Below, piece after piece: positions 50,806-60,312 of a stretch of DNA of 64,000 nucleotides. Under the pieces are notes generated by a model. That model was not told the DNA's origin. It saw nothing but the letters and a program-made list of their open reading frames with translations, and searched no databases. The stretch comes from Gemmatimonadota bacterium (GTDB lineage: Bacteria; Gemmatimonadota; Gemmatimonadetes; Gemmatimonadales; GWC2-71-9). A program made the position numbers and the translations under genes. The stretch's first letter is position 1, and each line of letters starts with the position of its first letter. The stretch spans positions 1 to 64,000 of the forward strand of contig QHUZ01000020.1 in NCBI GenBank assembly GCA_003223395.1, in the 5' to 3' direction.

Positions 50806-51990
50806 ATGAAAATCACCGCGCTCGCCGCGCACACACCGGAAGCGGTGCGCGCGGCGCTCGCGGCGCGGGGATGGGAGACACAGCCGGCCTGGTTCGCCGC
50901 GGTCGGCATCCAGCCGTTCGTTGCCCTCATCGAAGACATCAGCGAATCAGAGCGTGAGGCGCTCGTGCATTGGGGCACCAAGTCGGGCGCCGACGTGCTG
51001 ACTGGGGGTTCGGGGCTCGGGACTGGGGGCTGGGCGCTCGTGACTGGGTCTACCAGCCGTATCGCTCCACTCGCGCGTTACGACCGAGTACCCCCCGAAC
51101 TGTCGCGCTTTGCTCCCGAACTCGGGAAGCTGCTCGCCGCTCGAGCCGAGCCGCCGCGTTCGTGGCCGATCCGCGGCGCGGAGCTGTCGCTCGAGAAGCC
51201 CGTAATCATCGGGATCATTAACGTCACCCCGGATTCTTTCTCAGACGGTGGACACCTCACGTCAGTAGCAGCAGCGATCGAACACGGCGCACGGCTCACG
51301 GCGCACGGCGCACGCCTCTTAGATGTCGGCGGTGAGTCGACGCGTCCAGGCGCCACACCGGTGCCCCCGGACGAGGAGATCGCCCGGGTGGTGCCCGTGA
51401 TCGCCGGCCTGATCAAGCGGGGTCTGGGTCCCGTGTCGGTGGACACCCGCAAGGCCGCGGTCGCACGGGCCGCGCTCGATGCCGGGGCCGCGGTCGTGAA
51501 CGACGTGTCGGGACTGCAGTACGACCCGGCGCTGGCGGCCCTGTTGGCCCGCGCGGACGCCGGCGTGATCCTCATGCACATGCGAGGGACGCCGGCCACG
51601 ATGGACGATCTGGCGACATACGCCCATGTCGCTCCCGAAGTCGCGGCGGAGCTCGCGGCGACCGCCGAAAAGGCCGAACGGGCGGGCATTGCCCGCGAGC
51701 GCATCGTCATCGACCCAGGGTTTGGCTTCGCAAAAACAGCAACCCAGAACTTCAGACTGCTCGATGAACTGGCAACGATCGTCGCCCTTGGCTATCCTGT
51801 AGCGGTCGGCTTGTCGCGGAAGCGGTTTTTGGGCGCCGCGACGGGCCGGCCGGTAGCAGACCGCGATCGCGCCACGGCCGTCGCCTGTGCCCTCGCCTGG
51901 GAGCGCGGAGCGCGATTGTTCCGGGTCCACGACGTCGCAATGACACGCGAAGCCCTTGCACTGGCGGGCGCTACGACCAATCCACCGTGA
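50806..51990 (+). CDS. folP: Dihydropteroate synthase with N-terminal extension
   Basis: IIGIINVTPDSFSDGG; LLDVGGESTRPGATPV; SVDTRKAAVA; DPGFGFAKT. Confidence 0.95.
   Translation: MKITALAAHTPEAVRAALAARGWETQPAWFAAVGIQPFVALIEDISESEREALVHWGTKSGADVLTGGSGLGTGGWALVTGSTSRIAPLARYDRVPPELSRFAPELGKLLAARAEPPRSWPIRGAELSLEKPVIIGIINVTPDSFSDGGHLTSVAAAIEHGARLTAHGARLLDVGGESTRPGATPVPPDEEIARVVPVIAGLIKRGLGPVSVDTRKAAVARAALDAGAAVVNDVSGLQYDPALAALLARADAGVILMHMRGTPATMDDLATYAHVAPEVAAELAATAEKAERAGIARERIVIDPGFGFAKTATQNFRLLDELATIVALGYPVAVGLSRKRFLGAATGRPVADRDRATAVACALAWERGARLFRVHDVAMTREALALAGATTNPP
51000..51062. repeat. 21-bp (7-codon) imperfect tandem repeat x3 in folP
   Basis: gactgggggttcggggctcgg / gactgggggctgggcgctcgt / gactgggtctaccagccgtat; TGGSGLG-TGGWALV-TGSTSRI. 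Confidence 0.8.
51284..51318. repeat. 7-bp tandem repeat x5 (acggcgc acggctc acggcgc acggcgc acgcctc) in folP
   Basis: Direct reading. Confidence 0.9.
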
Positions 51991-52787
51991 ACGTCGACGC
52001 CATTAAGTTCCTCGCGCCGCGGCTCTGGCCGGATCTTTTCGAGATCCTGCTGGTGTCGTTCGTCATCTACCGCTTCCTGCTGTTCCTCGTCGGGACCCGC
52101 GCGATGCAGATCGTGATCGGCCTCGTGATCCTGTCCTTGACCTACTTCGTGGCCTTGTTTGCCAAGTTCACGATCATCTATTCGCTGCTGGGTGTGGTGT
52201 TCATCTATGGCCCGTTCGCGGCGATCGTCGTCTTCCAGCCGGAGCTGCGCAACGCGCTGGCGCGGCTCGGGCAATCACGCTTGATGCGCGCCTTCTCACG
52301 CAGCGACCGTCAATCGGTGGCGGAGGAGATGGCGGAGGCGCTGGACCGGCTGTCGCGCGCGGGCACCGGCGCGCTCCTCGCCGTCGAAGGCGATATCGGA
52401 CTCGAGGAATTCATCACGACGGGTGTGCCGATGGAAGCGAAGGTCTCGGCGGATCTCCTGACCACGATCTTCACGCCGTATTCACCGCTGCACGACGGCG
52501 CGGTCCTGATCCGCGGCGACCAGATCATCGGCGCCGGGTGCGTGCTGCCGCTCACGCAGTTCAAGGTCGCCGACAAATCGCTCGGCACACGCCACCGTGC
52601 GGCGCTCGGGCTGTCGGAGGAGACCGACGCGACGGTGCTCGTCGTGTCGGAGGAGACGTCCACGATCTCCGTCGCGAGTCACGGACTGCTGTACCGGCAT
52701 CTCACCCCGCAACAGGTGCGCGATCTCCTCTCCGGCGCCGTCTCCCATCTCGAGGGCGGCGAGCGCGTGAGTCAGCCTGCCACCTAA
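51987..52787 (+). CDS. cdaA: Diadenylate cyclase (DisA_N/CdaA-type membrane enzyme)
   Basis: TM segments; PLHDGAVLIRGDQIIGAGCVLPLTQ; LGTRHRAALGLSEETDA. Confidence 0.95.
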   Translation: MNVDAIKFLAPRLWPDLFEILLVSFVIYRFLLFLVGTRAMQIVIGLVILSLTYFVALFAKFTIIYSLLGVVFIYGPFAAIVVFQPELRNALARLGQSRLMRAFSRSDRQSVAEEMAEALDRLSRAGTGALLAVEGDIGLEEFITTGVPMEAKVSADLLTTIFTPYSPLHDGAVLIRGDQIIGAGCVLPLTQFKVADKSLGTRHRAALGLSEETDATVLVVSEETSTISVASHGLLYRHLTPQQVRDLLSGAVSHLEGGERVSQPAT

Positions 52788-55092
52788 ACCTCCGTACCGG
52801 GAGGCGGCGGCCGTCGCGCTCCTGGTCCTCATCGGTTTTGTGATCACCCTCGCGCCCACCGTCACGCTGTGGGACGCGGGTGAATTCATCACCGCCGCCA
52901 AAGTGCTCGGCGTGCCGCATCCGCCCGGCACACCGCTGTTCGTCCTCCTGGGCAACGTCTGGGGCGGCATCGTCCGCGTCGGCGCGTATGCCTGGCGCCT
53001 GAATCTGATGAGCGCCTGCTTCTCCGCCGCGGGCGCCGGCTGTCTGTTTCTCGTGGCGCATCGGCTGCTGCACGGCGAGGCGCCCTGGCTCCGAATCGGC
53101 GGTGCCGCGGCCGCGGCGATCCTGTCCGCGTTCACGTTCACCGAGTGGCAGAACAGCAATGAGACCGAGGTCTACACCGTCGCGACGTTCAGCATCGCGG
53201 CGATTTGCTGGCTGTGCCTGCGGTGGCGCGATGTGCGGAGCACGTCCCGCGCATCACACATTCTGCTGCTCATCGTCTACATCGCCGCGCTGTCGATCGG
53301 GAATCACCTGCTCGCGCTGCTCGTGGGGCCCGCGGTGTCGCTGTTCATCGCGTACACGCTGTACACGCAGCCAGCCGCGGATCCCGCCGAGCGGAACATG
53401 GAACGGGCGGAGTGGTGCTCACTCACGGCGTTGTGGTTCGTACTGGTTGCGGTCGGGTTGGGAAGCACACCGCTGCTGGTCGTGGGCGGTGTACTGGTCG
53501 CGGCAGCGATCGTCGCGTGCATGATGACCGGCTCGCGCGCGTTTCCGATCATTGCGATCGCGGCCGCCGCGGCCGGCGTCTCGATCTACGCTTTCCTTTA
53601 TATCCGCGCCGGTCTGCACCCCGTGCTCAACGAGGCCGATCCGGAGAACTGGCGCAACCTGCTCGCGGTCATCCGGCGCGAACAATTCGGCAGCCGCTGT
53701 CTCCTCGATAACCCGATGTTCTATCCCGGTCCGGACAATCCCGGCCGGACGCTCAAGATCTTTGGGCAACAACTTCTCAACTTCTTCCAGTACTGCTCGT
53801 GGCAATGGGGTCGGTCGCTGCCCACGGCCGTGATGGTGGGCGTCGCGCTCCTGTTCGTTTCCCTCGGAGTGTTCGGATTCGAGTTCACGCGCCGCCGCGA
53901 CAGGGGCATCGCGTTTCTTCTCGGCGCGCTCTGGCTGGTCACCGGCATCGGTCTCGTGGTCTACATGAACTTCAAGGCGGGGTTCTCGCTCTTCTGGGAC
54001 CAGTACCCATCGATCGATCAGCACGAGGTGCGCGAGCGCGACTACTTCTTCGTCGTGAGTTTCCAGATCTGGGGTGTGTTCGCGGCGCTGGGGCTGGTTC
54101 GGGGACTGGCCGTCGTGACGAAAACGGGAACGCTCGGCATCGGCCGTTTCGCGATTGCCGGATCCACGGTGATCGCGTTGCTTCCGTTCGCCGCCAACTT
54201 CACAGCAGCCTCCCGCCGCCACGGTCCCGATGCGACAGTCGCGCGCGACTTCGCGTACAATCTTGTGCAATCGGTCGAGCCGTACGGTGTGCTGTTTGCG
54301 TACGGCGACAACGACACATTCCCGGTGTGGTATCTGCAGGAAGTGGAAGGCATCCGGCAGGACGTTACGCTCATCAACCTCTCCCTTGCCAATCTCGATT
54401 GGTACTTGAGTCAGCTCGGCTCGCGGCCCACCAGGCCGTTCGATCCGGCGCACGCGCCCGCGATCTACCGGACCCTCGCGCCCCCAGAGCGGCCGTCCGG
54501 TCCGGTCTTGCGCATGACTCCCCAGGACATCGCGGGGATGCAGCCCATGCAGGTGAGCGACGACGCCGTCTTCCGCGCGGGAACCTTCGAGCTCCCGGTG
54601 CGCAAGGGACAGATTCTCCGGACGTCGGATCAGGTGATCTTCTCCACGATTGCGCAGGATCTGGCGACGCGCCCGATCACGTTCGGGGTGTCGTCGGGTC
54701 GCGGCTCGTGGCTCGGCCTCGATCCCCATCTCGTCTTCCACGGCCTGGTCTTCAAGGTCGCCCCGCAGGCCGATACCACGCGTCGGTTCCTGCGCGGCGT
54801 TCAGGGGACGATGGTGGATTCCACCCGGACCCGGCTGCTCGTCGACTCCGTGTTCTCATGGGGCAAACTGTTCGAGCCCGATACCCTGGTCCTCGAGCCC
54901 GCTGCCCAACAGGTCGCGACGTCGTTTTCGGTGCCCTTCCTGGAGCTCGGGAACGCCGCCGTGCTGCGCGGCGATCAGCGCCAGGCGCTGTACTATCTGC
55001 GGCGCAGCTATCACTTGAGTCCCAGCAAGGCGCTCTCCGCCGTCATCCGCCGCATCGAGACGGAGGGCGTACAGAGTCTGTTTCGTCGCTAG
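52777..55092 (+). CDS. DUF2723 membrane protein (PMT/glycosyltransferase-like); start reassigned upstream
   Basis: In-frame PPKPPYREAAAVALLVLIGFVITLAPTVTLWDAGEFITAAKVLGVPHPPGTPLFVLLGNVW; first canonical start is only at 52840, inside TM1. Confidence 0.85.
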   Translation: MPPKPPYREAAAVALLVLIGFVITLAPTVTLWDAGEFITAAKVLGVPHPPGTPLFVLLGNVWGGIVRVGAYAWRLNLMSACFSAAGAGCLFLVAHRLLHGEAPWLRIGGAAAAAILSAFTFTEWQNSNETEVYTVATFSIAAICWLCLRWRDVRSTSRASHILLLIVYIAALSIGNHLLALLVGPAVSLFIAYTLYTQPAADPAERNMERAEWCSLTALWFVLVAVGLGSTPLLVVGGVLVAAAIVACMMTGSRAFPIIAIAAAAAGVSIYAFLYIRAGLHPVLNEADPENWRNLLAVIRREQFGSRCLLDNPMFYPGPDNPGRTLKIFGQQLLNFFQYCSWQWGRSLPTAVMVGVALLFVSLGVFGFEFTRRRDRGIAFLLGALWLVTGIGLVVYMNFKAGFSLFWDQYPSIDQHEVRERDYFFVVSFQIWGVFAALGLVRGLAVVTKTGTLGIGRFAIAGSTVIALLPFAANFTAASRRHGPDATVARDFAYNLVQSVEPYGVLFAYGDNDTFPVWYLQEVEGIRQDVTLINLSLANLDWYLSQLGSRPTRPFDPAHAPAIYRTLAPPERPSGPVLRMTPQDIAGMQPMQVSDDAVFRAGTFELPVRKGQILRTSDQVIFSTIAQDLATRPITFGVSSGRGSWLGLDPHLVFHGLVFKVAPQADTTRRFLRGVQGTMVDSTRTRLLVDSVFSWGKLFEPDTLVLEPAAQQVATSFSVPFLELGNAAVLRGDQRQALYYLRRSYHLSPSKALSAVIRRIETEGVQSLFRR

Positions 55093-55142
55093 CACTTAGC
55101 CGCTTCGTCCCTTAGTCTTTCAGCGCCTTATATTCACCGGCT

Positions 55143-55829
55143 ATGGGTTTCGAGGCCCTCCCGGAGCGTCTGGCCCAGGTGAGGGCCGAGCTTGCGCGAC
55201 GTGCCCCACAGCAGATCACGATCGTCGCGGTGACCAAAGGGTTTGGGACGGATGCGATTCGCGCGGCACTGGACGCCGGTCTTGCGGACATCGGTGAGAA
55301 TCGCGTCCAGGAAGCCGTGCAGAAGCAAGAGGAGTTAGGAGCTCGGAGTCAGGAGCTGGGGATTCGTTGGCACCTCATCGGGCACTTGCAGCGCAACAAA
55401 GCCCGTGTCGTCCCCGGCCGGTTCGAGATGGTGCAGTCGGTGGATTCGTTGGACCTTGCAAAAGAGCTCGATAAGCGGGCTGCCGGTTTGCGAGTGCTAT
55501 TACAAGTGAACGTGGCGCGCGAGTCGCAAAAGAGCGGCTGCGCGCCGGAGGAGGCGAGAACCCTGGCGCGAGACATTGCGGCGCTCGGGAATCTGCGCCT
55601 CGAGGGATTGATGACGTTGGCTCCGTTTACGGACGACGTGGAGGTGCAGCGGCGGACCTTCCGTGGCTTGCGCCTCTTGCGGGATACGATCAAGGAGGAG
55701 GAAGGGGTATGGCTGCCGACCCTCTCGATGGGGATGTCAAGCGACTACGCTTCAGCGGTTCAAGAGGGAGCAACGGTGATCCGATTGGGTACCGCCCTCT
55801 TCGGTCCGAGGGCGGGGGAGACGCCGTGA
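55143..55829 (+). CDS. YggS family PLP-binding protein
   Basis: TIVAVTKGFGTDAIRAALDAGLADIGENRVQEA; WHLIGHLQRNK; LSMGMSSDYASAVQEGATVIRLGTALFG. Confidence 0.95.
   Translation: MGFEALPERLAQVRAELARRAPQQITIVAVTKGFGTDAIRAALDAGLADIGENRVQEAVQKQEELGARSQELGIRWHLIGHLQRNKARVVPGRFEMVQSVDSLDLAKELDKRAAGLRVLLQVNVARESQKSGCAPEEARTLARDIAALGNLRLEGLMTLAPFTDDVEVQRRTFRGLRLLRDTIKEEEGVWLPTLSMGMSSDYASAVQEGATVIRLGTALFGPRAGETP
55331..55365. repeat. 7-bp tandem repeat x5 (ggagtta ggagctc ggagtca ggagctg gggattc) in yggS
   Basis: Direct reading. Confidence 0.85.
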
Positions 55830-56302
55830 ACGACGACGCCTTCAACCTGACACCGCTCGATATTCGCAAGCAGGACTTCCGGAAGACCCTGCGCGGCTAC
55901 GACACGCTGGGCGTGGAAGATTTCCGGATGCGCGTCGCCGACGCCCTGGAGCGCGCGATGCGCGAGCGCCAGGTTCTGGAGGAGCGCGTCTCTGCGCTGA
56001 CGGAGCAGCTGCGCGTATTCCGCGAACGCGAAAAAGCGATGAACGAAGCGCTCGTCGCCGCGCAGCAGCTGCGCCAGGACACGCGCGCCGCCGCCGAGCG
56101 CGAGGGCCAGGTGATCGTGCGCGAGGCGGAAGCCGAAGCGAAACGGCTGCTCGACGCAGCGCGCAGCGCCCAGAACACGGTGCAGGCGAAGATGGCGGAG
56201 ACCGAGCGGCAGTTTCAGCAGTACATGGGTGGCTTCCGCGCGTTGCTCGAGCGCCAGCTTGCCGAGCTGCGCGCGCTGGATGGAGGGAGCCAGAAAGCTT
56301 GA
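55826..56302 (+). CDS. DivIVA domain-containing protein
   Basis: FNLTPLDIRKQDFRKTLRGYDTLGVEDFRMRVADALE; coiled coil; GTG start overlaps yggS stop. Confidence 0.9.
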   Translation: MNDDAFNLTPLDIRKQDFRKTLRGYDTLGVEDFRMRVADALERAMRERQVLEERVSALTEQLRVFREREKAMNEALVAAQQLRQDTRAAAEREGQVIVREAEAEAKRLLDAARSAQNTVQAKMAETERQFQQYMGGFRALLERQLAELRALDGGSQKA

Positions 56303-57114
56303 GCGGAGTTTCGGTCGTAGACGCGGTCCGCGCCGTGAAGACGCGGACCGCAATCGTTCCGGACGTCGCGGTCATTCTCGGCACGGGACTCGGGGCATTG
56401 GCCGACGAGCTGAAGGCCGACGTCACGATCCCGTACGCCGAGATTCCCGGCTTCCCCCGGCCGACGGTGGAGACGCATGCGGGCCGCCTGTTGTTCGGCA
56501 CGCTGGGGCGCACGCGTGTGGCGATGATGCAGGGCCGCTTTCACCGGTATGAGGGGTACACGCTGGCGCAGGTCGCTTTTCCCGTCCGCGTGTTGCGTGC
56601 CCTGGGCGCGAAGACGTTGATCGTCTCCAACGTGTCGGGCGGCATGCATCCGCTCTGGTCCACCGGCGATCTCGTCCTCATCTCCGATCACATCAACCTG
56701 CTCGGCGACAATCCGCTGGTGGGGCCGAACGTCGACACCGAAGGCCCGCGCTTTCCCGACATGTCGGCCGCGTACGATCCCGACCTGCGCCAGCTGGCGC
56801 GCACCGTCGCGCTGGAGCACAAGATCGTGCTGCGCGAGGGTGTCTACGTCGCAGTGCCCGGTCCGAACCTCGAGACGCGCGCCGAGTATCGCATGCTGCG
56901 CGCGCTCGGCGCCGACGTGGTCGGGATGAGTACCGTGCCGGAAGTCATCACCGCGGTCCACCAGGGCATGCGAGTGCTCGGCCTGTCGATCATCACGGAC
57001 AACTGCCTCCCCGACGCCCTCGAGCCGACGTCGGTCGAGCAGATCATCGCCGTCGCGCGCGGCGCCGAGCCCAAACTCGCGGCCGTCGTGCGTGGCGTGC
57101 TGGAGCAGCTCTAG
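56299..57114 (+). CDS. Purine-nucleoside phosphorylase
   Basis: AVILGTGLGALADEL; QGRFHRYEGYTLAQVAFPVRVLRALGAKTLIVSNVSGGMHP; GPNLETRAEYRMLRALGADVVGMSTVPE. Confidence 0.95.
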   Translation: MSGVSVVDAVRAVKTRTAIVPDVAVILGTGLGALADELKADVTIPYAEIPGFPRPTVETHAGRLLFGTLGRTRVAMMQGRFHRYEGYTLAQVAFPVRVLRALGAKTLIVSNVSGGMHPLWSTGDLVLISDHINLLGDNPLVGPNVDTEGPRFPDMSAAYDPDLRQLARTVALEHKIVLREGVYVAVPGPNLETRAEYRMLRALGADVVGMSTVPEVITAVHQGMRVLGLSIITDNCLPDALEPTSVEQIIAVARGAEPKLAAVVRGVLEQL

Positions 57115-57117
57115 TTG

Positions 57118-60100
57118 ATGCCGTATCCGCCTTCGGACGCGACGCAATCGATCGACGAGCTGGAAAAGCACCTGCTCGCGACGTGGAAGCACGAGCGCCT
57201 GTTCACGCGGGTGAGCGAGGCGACGCGCTACGGGCCGCCTTTCATCTTCTATGAGGGACCGCCGACCGCGAATGGGCGCCCCGGGATTCACCACGTCTTC
57301 TCGCGCACGCTCAAAGATCTGATCTGCCGCTTCCATACGATGCTGGGGCAGGGGGTCACGCGCATCGCGGGGTGGGACACCCACGGCCTGCCCGTGGAGA
57401 TCGAAGTCGAGAAGGCGCTCAACATCAACGGCAAGCGTGAGATCGAAGCGTATGGCATCGAGCGCTTCAACAAGCTCTGCCGCGAGAGCGTGTTCAAGTA
57501 CAAGGCCGACTGGGAAGCGCTGTCGGACCGCATCGGCTACTGGCTCGACTACGAGCATCCGTACGTCACCTACACCAACAACTACATCGAGACGGTGTGG
57601 TGGTTGCTGAAGCGGCTGCACGAGAAGGCGCTGTTGTATCGGGGACACAAAGTCCTGCCGTACTGCCCGCGCTGCGGCACGGCGCTGTCGTCGCATGAAG
57701 TCGCGCAGGGCTATGAGACCGTGCAGACGAATTCCGTCTACGTCGCGTTCCCGCTGCTCGCGCGGAAAGGCGATGCGGCGCGCGAACTCGTGATCTGGAC
57801 GACCACGCCCTGGACCCTCGTATCCAACGTTGCGGTCGCCGTGCATCCCGATCTCGAGTACGGCGAGTATGCGCTCGCCGACGCGGCGGGCAAGGTCACC
57901 ACCTACATCGTCGCGACGGCGCGCGTCGCCGACGTCCACATCCACGGCCGGCCGCTGGTGCAAGGCGAGCGGATCAAGACCTTCCTGGGCCGCGAGTTGG
58001 TCGGGAAGAAATACGCGCGTCCTCTCGAGGTGGTCCCGCTGCCGTCGGAAGGTCAGCGCGCCGTTGTGATCGCCGGCTCGTTCGTGACGGCGGACGAGGG
58101 CACGGGACTCGTGCACATGGCGCCCGCATTCGGCGCCGATGACTACGCCGCGGGTCAGCAAAACGGTCTCGCCTTCGTGAATCCCGTCGCCCCCGACGGC
58201 ACGTTCCGGGGCACGACGTGGCCCGAGATCGAGGGCAAGCTCGTCACCGATAAGGAAACGAACCGCCTGATCATCGAGCGGTTGAAGCACGACGGCCGCT
58301 GGCTCGAGACCAGGGCCTTCTCGCACAGCTATCCGCACTGCTGGCGCTGCGATTCGCCGCTCATCTACTACGCCCGCAGCTCGTGGTTCGTCCGTACCAC
58401 CGCGGTGAAAAAGCGGATGCTCGAGATCAACGCCGAAGTGGACTGGCATCCACCCGAGGTGGGGAGCGGCCGCTTCGGCGAATGGCTCGAGAACAACGTT
58501 GACTGGGCGCTGTCGCGCGACCGCTACTGGGGTACGCCGCTCAACGTGTGGGAGTGCGACGCCGACCGCGAGCACCGCGAGGTGATCGGATCCTTCGAGG
58601 AGCTGGCAAAGCGGTGGGGCAAGGCACTGCCCGCGGATTTCGACCCGCACAAGCCGTCCATCGACGCATACACGTGGGCGTGCCGCGACTGCAAAGGCAC
58701 GATGCGGCGGGTGAACGAAGTCATCGATGCGTGGTTCGATTCGGGCTCGATGCCGTACGCCCAGTGGCACTATCCGTTCGACCATCAGGCCGACTTCAAG
58801 GCGCATTTCCCGGCGGATTACATCTGCGAAGGCGTCGATCAGACGCGCGGCTGGTTCTACTCCCTGCTCGCGATCGGCGTCACGGCGTTCGACTCGCTCG
58901 TCTACAAGCACGTGATCGTAAATGAGCACGTGCTCGATGTGCATGGGCAGAAGATGTCGAAGACCCGCGGCAACGTGGTCGATCCGTGGAAGGTGATCGG
59001 CGTTCACGGCGCGGACGCGGTGCGGCTCTACCTCCTCGGTCAGAGTCAGGTCTGGCTGCCGAAGCGCTTCGATGAAAAACAGATCCCGGAGGTGTCGGGC
59101 GGATTCTTGAACACGCTGCGGTCCACGTATGACTTTTTCCGCCGCTACGCTCAGGAGTGGAATCCGCCCGCCGAGGAAGACGCAACGCCGCCGAGCCAGC
59201 GGCCGGCAGCGGACCGCTGGCTCCTCGCCCGGCTCGATGAAGTGGTCGCGAGTGTCAAGCAGTCGTGGTCCACCTACGACGCCACCGCCGGCGTCCGCGC
59301 CATCATGGATTTCGTCGGGGAAGACCTCTCGCGCTGGTACATCCGGCGGAACCGGCCGCGCTTCTGGGCGCCCGACCGGGCGACCGATCCCGTCGCGCTC
59401 GAAACGCTGCACGTGGCGCTGGTCGCCGCCGTCCGGATGCTCGCGCCTGCGGCCCCCTTCATCTCCGACTGGGTGCACCGGGCCCTCACCGGCACCTCCG
59501 TCCACCTCGCCCCGTTCCCGGCGGACCGGGGGCACCGGGAACCCGAGCTCCTGGCGGCCATGAGCACGATCCGCCGCCTGGCCTCACTGGCCCGCGCGGC
59601 CCGGGAATCGCGTAACCTGCGGGTCCGCCAGCCCCTGGCCCGTATGCAACTGGCCGTTCCGGCCGCCGCCCAGGGCCCGGCCTTGTCAGACCTGTTAGAT
59701 ATTCTGGCTGCCGAAGTCAACGTAAAAGCCGTCCAAGTGGTCGCATCGGACCACGATCTGGTGCGGCTGCGCGGCAAGGCGAATTTTCGGAGCCTCGGGC
59801 GTCGGTACGGCAAGGACACGCCGCGGGCGGCGACGGCCGTGGCGGACCTCACGGCCGAGGATCTGCAGACGTTAGAACAGGGCGGCGTTGTCCGCAGCGG
59901 TGACTTTGAGTTTCAGCCGGAAGACGTGACCGTCACGCGCGAGGTCGCGAGCGAGTGGCTGGTGCAGGCCGATGGCCCGTACGTCGTGGCGCTGGATCCG
60001 GCGTTGAGCGACGATCTGGTGCAGGAAGGATTGGCGCGCGAGGTGGTGAATCGCGTGCAGCGTCTCCGCAAAGAGGCGGGATACGAATACACGACGCGCA

Positions 60101-60312
60101 TTGAGTTGAGCGTCGCCGGCGCCGAGGATGTGGTCGCCGCGACGCGCGCGTTTCAGGGGTTCGTGGAAGGGGAAACGCTCGCGCGCCGGATGGTGTTGGG
60201 AGCGGGCGCAGCGCTCGACGAACCCGACTTGCAGCGTGAAGTGGACATCGAGGGGCGCCGGGTTACGATTGCGCTCCGGCGTCACGACGGAAGAAAGGGC
60301 GGTACCCGATAA
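57118..60312 (+). CDS. ileS: Isoleucyl-tRNA synthetase
   Basis: EGPPTANGRPGIHHVFSRTLKDL; GWDTHGLPVEIEVEK; KMSKTRGNVVDPW (KMSKS-like). Confidence 0.97.
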   Translation: MPYPPSDATQSIDELEKHLLATWKHERLFTRVSEATRYGPPFIFYEGPPTANGRPGIHHVFSRTLKDLICRFHTMLGQGVTRIAGWDTHGLPVEIEVEKALNINGKREIEAYGIERFNKLCRESVFKYKADWEALSDRIGYWLDYEHPYVTYTNNYIETVWWLLKRLHEKALLYRGHKVLPYCPRCGTALSSHEVAQGYETVQTNSVYVAFPLLARKGDAARELVIWTTTPWTLVSNVAVAVHPDLEYGEYALADAAGKVTTYIVATARVADVHIHGRPLVQGERIKTFLGRELVGKKYARPLEVVPLPSEGQRAVVIAGSFVTADEGTGLVHMAPAFGADDYAAGQQNGLAFVNPVAPDGTFRGTTWPEIEGKLVTDKETNRLIIERLKHDGRWLETRAFSHSYPHCWRCDSPLIYYARSSWFVRTTAVKKRMLEINAEVDWHPPEVGSGRFGEWLENNVDWALSRDRYWGTPLNVWECDADREHREVIGSFEELAKRWGKALPADFDPHKPSIDAYTWACRDCKGTMRRVNEVIDAWFDSGSMPYAQWHYPFDHQADFKAHFPADYICEGVDQTRGWFYSLLAIGVTAFDSLVYKHVIVNEHVLDVHGQKMSKTRGNVVDPWKVIGVHGADAVRLYLLGQSQVWLPKRFDEKQIPEVSGGFLNTLRSTYDFFRRYAQEWNPPAEEDATPPSQRPAADRWLLARLDEVVASVKQSWSTYDATAGVRAIMDFVGEDLSRWYIRRNRPRFWAPDRATDPVALETLHVALVAAVRMLAPAAPFISDWVHRALTGTSVHLAPFPADRGHREPELLAAMSTIRRLASLARAARESRNLRVRQPLARMQLAVPAAAQGPALSDLLDILAAEVNVKAVQVVASDHDLVRLRGKANFRSLGRRYGKDTPRAATAVADLTAEDLQTLEQGGVVRSGDFEFQPEDVTVTREVASEWLVQADGPYVVALDPALSDDLVQEGLAREVVNRVQRLRKEAGYEYTTRIELSVAGAEDVVAATRAFQGFVEGETLARRMVLGAGAALDEPDLQREVDIEGRRVTIALRRHDGRKGGTR

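Noticed and set aside
56215-59535. 1106-aa minus-strand ORF opposite ileS
   Set aside because: Antisense shadow of a strongly recognised isoleucyl-tRNA synthetase in GC-rich DNA; composition (Arg/His/Val-rich) shows no domain.
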